This document shows positions 15,047 through 18,276 of a stretch of 18,276 nt of DNA, in pieces (the stretch's first letter is position 1; each line of letters begins with the position of its first letter). Both the position numbers and the translations under genes were made by a program. This DNA comes from Alphaproteobacteria bacterium (GTDB taxonomy: Bacteria > Pseudomonadota > Alphaproteobacteria > Micropepsales > Micropepsaceae). The stretch lies in NCBI GenBank assembly GCA_028869725.1, contig JAGWRJ010000224.1, forward strand, positions 1-18,276, read 5' to 3'. Under the pieces are notes generated by a model that saw nothing but the letters and a program-made list of their open reading frames with translations, had not been told where the DNA came from and searched no databases.

Positions 15047-15757
15047 TTAGCCCGAGACGCGCGCCGGCATGAAGCGTCTGCGTACGGTGGGCGCAAGACT
15101 GGGGGCACCGTAAAGCGTCTTGCGCGCTTCCACTACATGTACGCCCGCAAGACCCGGCCACAAACGCTGACCGATGCGCGTCCAGCCCCTTCCCGTACGC
15201 ACGAGACGCCGGCCCGGCAGCGGCGGAAACAGCAGGGCACAATCCCAGCGCTCGGGCACGAACAGACAGTCTCCGAGCACGCGGGCGAGTTGTGCCGCGC
15301 TAAACGGCCGCCCCTGGGCAAACGGGGAAGTCTCGGCGAGTGACCAGGGAGAGCGGCGGTTGGGCGCAATGATCAGAAGGCGCCCCCCGGGCTGGAGCAC
15401 CCGCCAGATCTGGCGCATCAGGGGCCGTGTCGCATCGGCTGACTCCAGCGCATGGATCATGAGAATGCGATCGAACAGAGCATCGGCGAAGGGTAGCGCA
15501 TCTTCCTCCCCCAGGACCGACAAGACCCGTCCGGAGGGCCAGGCGACCACGCCCTGTTGCGCCGGCATCATCGCGATGACCCGTTCGGCCTCGCTCAGGA
15601 AGGCGCGCAGATACGGCGTCGCAAAGCCATAGCCAAGAACACGCTCCCCATGGACATCGGGCCACAGCGCGCGCACGCGCCGCAGGATGGTGCGACGCGC
15701 CACCTGCCCCAGAGGTGTTTCGTAGAAATTTGCCAGCTCGCCCGCGTCGATCTGCAT
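15047..15757 (-). CDS. SAM-dependent methyltransferase-like protein
   Basis: The 236-residue product has a class I methyltransferase outline. It starts with MQIDAGELANFYETPLGQ and RRTILRRVRALWP. A motif-I-like VLGYGFATPYLRAFL (about 40-54) carries GYG in place of the usual GxGxG. Later segments are LGEEDALPFADALFDRILMIHALE (motif II/III-like), IWRVLQPGGRLLIIAPNRRSPW (motif V-like) and FSAAQLARVLGDCLF. A methyltransferase-domain gene divergent from gloB is a familiar arrangement in Alphaproteobacteria, but its substrate is not known to me. The C-terminal 40 residues are Arg-rich. GGAG lies upstream of the start. The divergent gap to gloB is only 86 nt and must hold both promoters. Confidence 0.78.
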   Translation of the reverse strand: MQIDAGELANFYETPLGQVARRTILRRVRALWPDVHGERVLGYGFATPYLRAFLSEAERVIAMMPAQQGVVAWPSGRVLSVLGEEDALPFADALFDRILMIHALESADATRPLMRQIWRVLQPGGRLLIIAPNRRSPWSLAETSPFAQGRPFSAAQLARVLGDCLFVPERWDCALLFPPLPGRRLVRTGRGWTRIGQRLWPGLAGVHVVEARKTLYGAPSLAPTVRRRFMPARVSG

Positions 15758-15843
15758 GCAACCTGCCTACTCCCACGCAGGATGTGGTTCAACGGGTCGG
15801 CACGGGCTGCTAAACAGAACCTGCCGCGGCAAGGAGAATCCTG

Positions 15844-16599
15844 ATGCCCCTGAACGTCGAACTCGTACCCTGCCTGACCGACAATTATGCGTATCTGATC
15901 GAAGAGCCCCAGACTGGACTTTGCGCGGTCGTCGACCCCTCTGAAGCCGAACCGGTACGCCGCCAGCTTGCCGGGCGCAAGCTCACCCACATTCTCAACA
16001 CCCATCACCACCCGGACCATGTGGGCGGCAACCTTGAACTCAAGGCACAGTTCGGCGCCGAAGTGGTAGGACCGGGCATGGATCGCGCCCGCATTCCGGG
16101 GATCGATATCGGTGTCGATGAAGCCAGCGGCTGGCAGTTCGGCCGCATGAAGGTCCGCGTCCTCGAAATCCCGGCCCATACCCGCTCCCATATCGCGTTC
16201 GTGATGGATGGGGCTGCCTTCACCGGCGATACCTTGTTTGCGATGGGCTGTGGGCGATTGTTCGAAGGCACGCCCGAGATGCTCTGGCGCGCCATGGAAA
16301 AGCTCATGACGCTGCCGGATGCGACCAGGATTTATTGCGGCCACGAATATACGCTGAACAATGGACGCTTTGCCCTGTCCCTGGAGCCCGACAACGCCGC
16401 ACTTCGGGCGCGTATGGCCGAGGTCGAGCAGCTGAGGGCCAGATCTGCGCCCACGATTCCGTCAACCATGGCACTCGAAAAGGCCACCAATCCGTTTCTA
16501 AGACCCCACTCGGCGGAAATCCGTCGCACTCTTGGCCTCGAACAGGCCAGCGACGTCGAGGTCATTGCCGAAACCCGCCGGCGCAAGGACAGCTTCTGA
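15844..16599 (+). CDS. gloB: Hydroxyacylglutathione hydrolase (glyoxalase II)
   Basis: The 251-residue product is a metallo-beta-lactamase-fold enzyme with all expected metal ligands: THHHPDH (53-59; H54, H56, D58, H59), H112 in AHTRSH, D129 in FTGDTLF and H167 in CGHEYT. The family-specific substrate region ends in RRRKDSF. It hydrolyses S-lactoylglutathione to D-lactate and glutathione, completing methylglyoxal detoxification in the cytoplasm. The segment usually written TPGHTxGH reads IPAHTRSH here; the ligand His is kept. The start has AAGGAGA (15831-15837) 6 nt upstream. Its stop is 6 nt from the carbonic anhydrase stop, tail to tail. Substrate preference for other glutathione thioesters is possible. 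Confidence 0.96.
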   Translation: MPLNVELVPCLTDNYAYLIEEPQTGLCAVVDPSEAEPVRRQLAGRKLTHILNTHHHPDHVGGNLELKAQFGAEVVGPGMDRARIPGIDIGVDEASGWQFGRMKVRVLEIPAHTRSHIAFVMDGAAFTGDTLFAMGCGRLFEGTPEMLWRAMEKLMTLPDATRIYCGHEYTLNNGRFALSLEPDNAALRARMAEVEQLRARSAPTIPSTMALEKATNPFLRPHSAEIRRTLGLEQASDVEVIAETRRRKDSF

Positions 16600-16605
16600 G
16601 CCCGG

Positions 16606-17211
16606 CTACTCGACGCGCCGGAACTCGCCGCTCTCCTTGTCCAGCCACTCGAGCTGGCCATTGGCGATCCCGAAGCGGGCACCTTCAAGCTTGAGCAGGC
16701 CCTTCTGGACGCGTTCGGCAATAAAGGGAAAGCTCATCAGGCGCTCAAGGGACAGCCGCACGCCTTCGCGCTCGGTGGCGGTGTGGCGGTCACCGTCTTC
16801 ATGCGCACAGCGTGCGACTGCCGGCTCCAATAACGAAATCCATTCCGAGAGGAAGGGGGTCTGCGCGGCCACTTTGCGGTCCAGCGCGGCAGCGATCCCC
16901 CCGCATGTGGCATGGCCCATCACCACGACGCTGCGGACCTTAAGCTGGAGCACGGCAAACGCGATCGCCGAAGAGGTGCCGTGGTAGCCATTACCCTGTT
17001 CGAAGGGAGGGACAATATTGGCCACATTGCGCAGGACGAAGAGTTCGCCAGGACGGGCGTTGAAGATCAGCGCCGGGTCGGCCCGGCTGTCACAGCAGGA
17101 AATGATCAGATATTCGGGAGATTGTCCGTTGGCGAGTTCCTCATAGAGGGCGCGCTCACGTGGCCAGCCCGTCTTGCGAAACTGACGATAGCCTTCAATC
17201 AGCCGTTCCAT
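16606..17211 (-). CDS. Beta-class carbonic anhydrase
   Basis: The 201-residue product has the zinc site of beta-carbonic anhydrases: C40 and the D41-R43 dyad in SCCDSRADP, then H100 and C103 in MGHATCGGI. It also has the GELFVLRNVANIVPPFE strand and the GTSSAIAFAVLQLKV helix. It interconverts CO2 and bicarbonate, probably supplying bicarbonate to carboxylases. Length and motifs fit the bacterial type often annotated cynT/can. A strong GGAGGG ribosome binding site (17216-17221) lies 4 nt before the ATG. A TTGACT element (minus strand, 17246-17251) could be a -35 box, although no clear -10 follows. It converges on gloB with almost no spacer. Confidence 0.95.
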   Translation of the reverse strand: MERLIEGYRQFRKTGWPRERALYEELANGQSPEYLIISCCDSRADPALIFNARPGELFVLRNVANIVPPFEQGNGYHGTSSAIAFAVLQLKVRSVVVMGHATCGGIAAALDRKVAAQTPFLSEWISLLEPAVARCAHEDGDRHTATEREGVRLSLERLMSFPFIAERVQKGLLKLEGARFGIANGQLEWLDKESGEFRRVE

Positions 17212-17274
17212 TCTGCCCTCCGGATCCTCTCGGGGGGCGAACGCTAGTCAATTGCAGCGCGATTGGCCAGCGCG

Positions 17275-17490
17275 TCAGGGCCGCATGAAGACATAGTCTG
17301 CGTCGGGATCGAGGTTGTCGGCGGCGGCAACGAGTTCCGCACGCACATCGACAGGCGGGCGGTGGCGGACATACTCAGCGATCACACAGGACAGCATGTA
17401 GCGGGCAAGAAGTTCCGGCGCGATATCCGAGGCCATAGCTTCCGCCAAAGCCGCCCTGAAATGTGTCTCGGCAATCTGTCTGGCACCCAT
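17275..17490 (-). CDS. Small hypothetical protein (71 residues)
   Basis: The open frame gives 71 residues from the ATG at 17490. A TTG six bases upstream (17496) could also initiate, but the ATG has a GGGGGC purine-rich stretch about 7 nt upstream. The protein is predicted mostly helical: QIAETHFRAALAEAMASDI, then PELLARYMLSCVIAEYVR and VDVRAELVAAADNLDPD. It has no signal peptide or membrane segment and is acidic towards the end. No family was recognised. Codon use looks like that of its neighbours. It sits 63 nt upstream of the carbonic anhydrase start and 65 nt after the lipoprotein stop on the same strand, so it could be transcribed with either. Confidence 0.6.
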   Translation of the reverse strand: MGARQIAETHFRAALAEAMASDIAPELLARYMLSCVIAEYVRHRPPVDVRAELVAAADNLDPDADYVFMRP

Positions 17491-17555
17491 CGTCAAGCCC
17501 CCAGCGGCGTCGCACCTCGCCTAGTGGAGTGCAGGCACCTTCGCCTTGCGTCACA

Positions 17556-17762
17556 TCAATGGGAGGCGGCGTTTTGCCCACCGGAGCCGGCTACGGTGTG
17601 CGCAGCCCCCCTGACGACGGCAGCGCCCGTGTCGGCCACGGTCCCCACAGCATCCGCGCCAACCCCCACGGCTGTGCTTGTCACCTCGGCCGCAGCACCA
17701 ATCACCGAGCAGCCTGCAAGGGGCACTACGAGCAGCAGAACAATGGCCCATACCGATTTCAT
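17556..17762 (-). CDS. Small lipoprotein
   Basis: The product has 68 residues from the ATG at 17762, with the purine-rich GGGGGCGGGC just upstream. A longer in-frame start at 17783 would place seven residues before the signal peptide and is less likely. MKSVWAIVLLLVVPLAGC is a lipoprotein signal ending in the lipobox LAGC with C18 as lipidated residue. The mature part of about 50 residues is extremely rich in Ala, Gly, Val and Thr (for example ADAVGTVADTGAAVVRGAAH) and could form a helix with small faces. Short Ala/Gly/Val-rich lipoproteins of unknown function are common in Alphaproteobacteria. It is divergent from the MAPEG gene, and the 123-nt gap holds promoters for both. Confidence 0.65.
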   Translation of the reverse strand: MKSVWAIVLLLVVPLAGCSVIGAAAEVTSTAVGVGADAVGTVADTGAAVVRGAAHTVAGSGGQNAASH

Positions 17763-17829
17763 GCCCGCCCCCTGATATCGCAATCAAGCATAGCCCATCG
17801 CCAGGCAATGCGAAATCCACGAATACCGC

Positions 17830-17858
17830 TTGACGAAGGAGGGGCGAAACGCTGCGAT
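17830..17858 (+). promoter_or_regulatory. Weak candidate promoter for the MAPEG gene
   Basis: TTGACG (17830-17835) is a good -35 match. After 17 bases comes TGCGAT (17853-17858), a poor -10. The same stretch holds AAGGAGGGG (17836-17844), a strong Shine-Dalgarno-like sequence. If that sequence is used for translation, the true promoter must lie further upstream, so the two readings compete. Confidence 0.22.
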
Positions 17859-17885
17859 GCGCCTTACCTTTGGGGGGTCCTGTCC

Positions 17886-18276
17886 ATGAACGCAATCAGC
17901 TTTGGTGGCCTGTCGAGCGAACTGTCGATGCTCGCCGTGGCCGTAGTGCTTGGCCTCATTCACATTCTCCTGGCAGCGCATTTTGTCACCGCTGAACGTG
18001 GTGTCGCCTGGAACATCGGCCCGCGCGACACGAGTGCGCCGCTCACCGGCAAGCTTGCGGGCCGGCTGCTGCGCGCCCAGGAGAATTTCAAGGAAACCTT
18101 CATCTTCTTTGCAGCTCTGGTGCTCGCGCTGGCTGTGACCGGGCGGCATTCAGTGCTGACGGTCGACAGCTGTGAGCTGTATGTGGCGGCCCGCATCCTC
18201 TATCTGCCGCTCTACGCACTGGGAATTCCGGGAGCGCGTACACTCGTCTGGCTCGCATCACTTCTCGGTATTGTTG
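17886..18276 (+). CDS. MAPEG-family membrane protein, partial (C-terminus beyond right edge)
   Basis: The frame is open from the ATG at 17886 to the window end, giving 130 visible residues. It has hydrophobic segments at about residues 12-32 (LSMLAVAVVLGLIHILLAAH), 71-86 (TFIFFAALVLALAVTG) and from about 100 onwards. Between the first two lies the MAPEG signature RLLRAQENFKETFIFF, and later comes RILYLPLYALGIPGARTLVW. This matches bacterial MAPEG proteins of 130-140 residues, so only a few residues are probably missing. The family includes glutathione-dependent membrane enzymes, but most bacterial members have no known reaction. GGGGGG (17872-17877) may serve as ribosome binding site. A 10-codon reading frame overlaps its start. 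Confidence 0.85.
   Translation, partial: MNAISFGGLSSELSMLAVAVVLGLIHILLAAHFVTAERGVAWNIGPRDTSAPLTGKLAGRLLRAQENFKETFIFFAALVLALAVTGRHSVLTVDSCELYVAARILYLPLYALGIPGARTLVWLASLLGIV

Overview
The window reads as a stretch of alphaproteobacterial chromosome. It is GC-rich and densely packed, with many 4-nt ATGA overlaps between genes. Two local orders point the same way: an operon of a chorismate-mutase-like protein, hisC and tyrA divergent from metX-metW, and a small SAM-methyltransferase gene divergent from gloB. Both are familiar in Alphaproteobacteria, and I lean weakly towards Rhodospirillales/Acetobacterales. No tRNA, rRNA, CRISPR array, insertion sequence, attachment site or phage gene was seen.

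Layout. (1) 1-1965, minus strand: an envelope gene cluster of mscL, a secreted DUF3828-like protein and an outer-membrane porin that runs off the left edge. (2) 1966-2321: a 356-nt gap with no credible gene, ending in a likely promoter and three small hairpins ahead of rpmI. (3) 2322-6488, plus strand: a translation cluster of rpmI, rplT, pheS and pheT. (4) 6511-9637, plus strand: an MFS transporter, then lepA (elongation factor 4), whose promoter may place the transcription start at the start codon. (5) 9653-12542, minus strand: three overlapping genes (chorismate-mutase-like protein, hisC-type aminotransferase, tyrA) that look like a tyrosine/phenylalanine biosynthesis operon. (6) 12766-14564, plus strand: metX-metW for methionine biosynthesis. 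(7) 14561-15757, minus strand: a small periplasmic protein and a methyltransferase. (8) 15844-16599, plus strand: gloB (glyoxalase II). (9) 16606-17762, minus strand: a beta-carbonic anhydrase, a small unknown protein and a small lipoprotein. (10) 17886-end, plus strand: a MAPEG-family membrane protein cut by the right edge.

How the genes work together. Region 3 makes ribosomal proteins L35 and L20 and both subunits of phenylalanyl-tRNA synthetase, and LepA also acts on the ribosome. Region 5 should carry chorismate through prephenate towards tyrosine, with the HisC-type enzyme probably transaminating aromatic intermediates as well as, or instead of, histidinol phosphate. Region 6 activates homoserine for methionine synthesis. 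The remaining genes are stand-alone envelope, detoxification or CO2/bicarbonate functions.

No previously undescribed multi-gene system is convincing here; this is mostly core housekeeping DNA. The best points for a second look are the degenerate chorismate-mutase/prephenate-dehydratase-like protein, the predicted leaderless lepA transcript, and structured non-coding leaders upstream of rpmI, pheS, metX and the 91-residue periplasmic gene.
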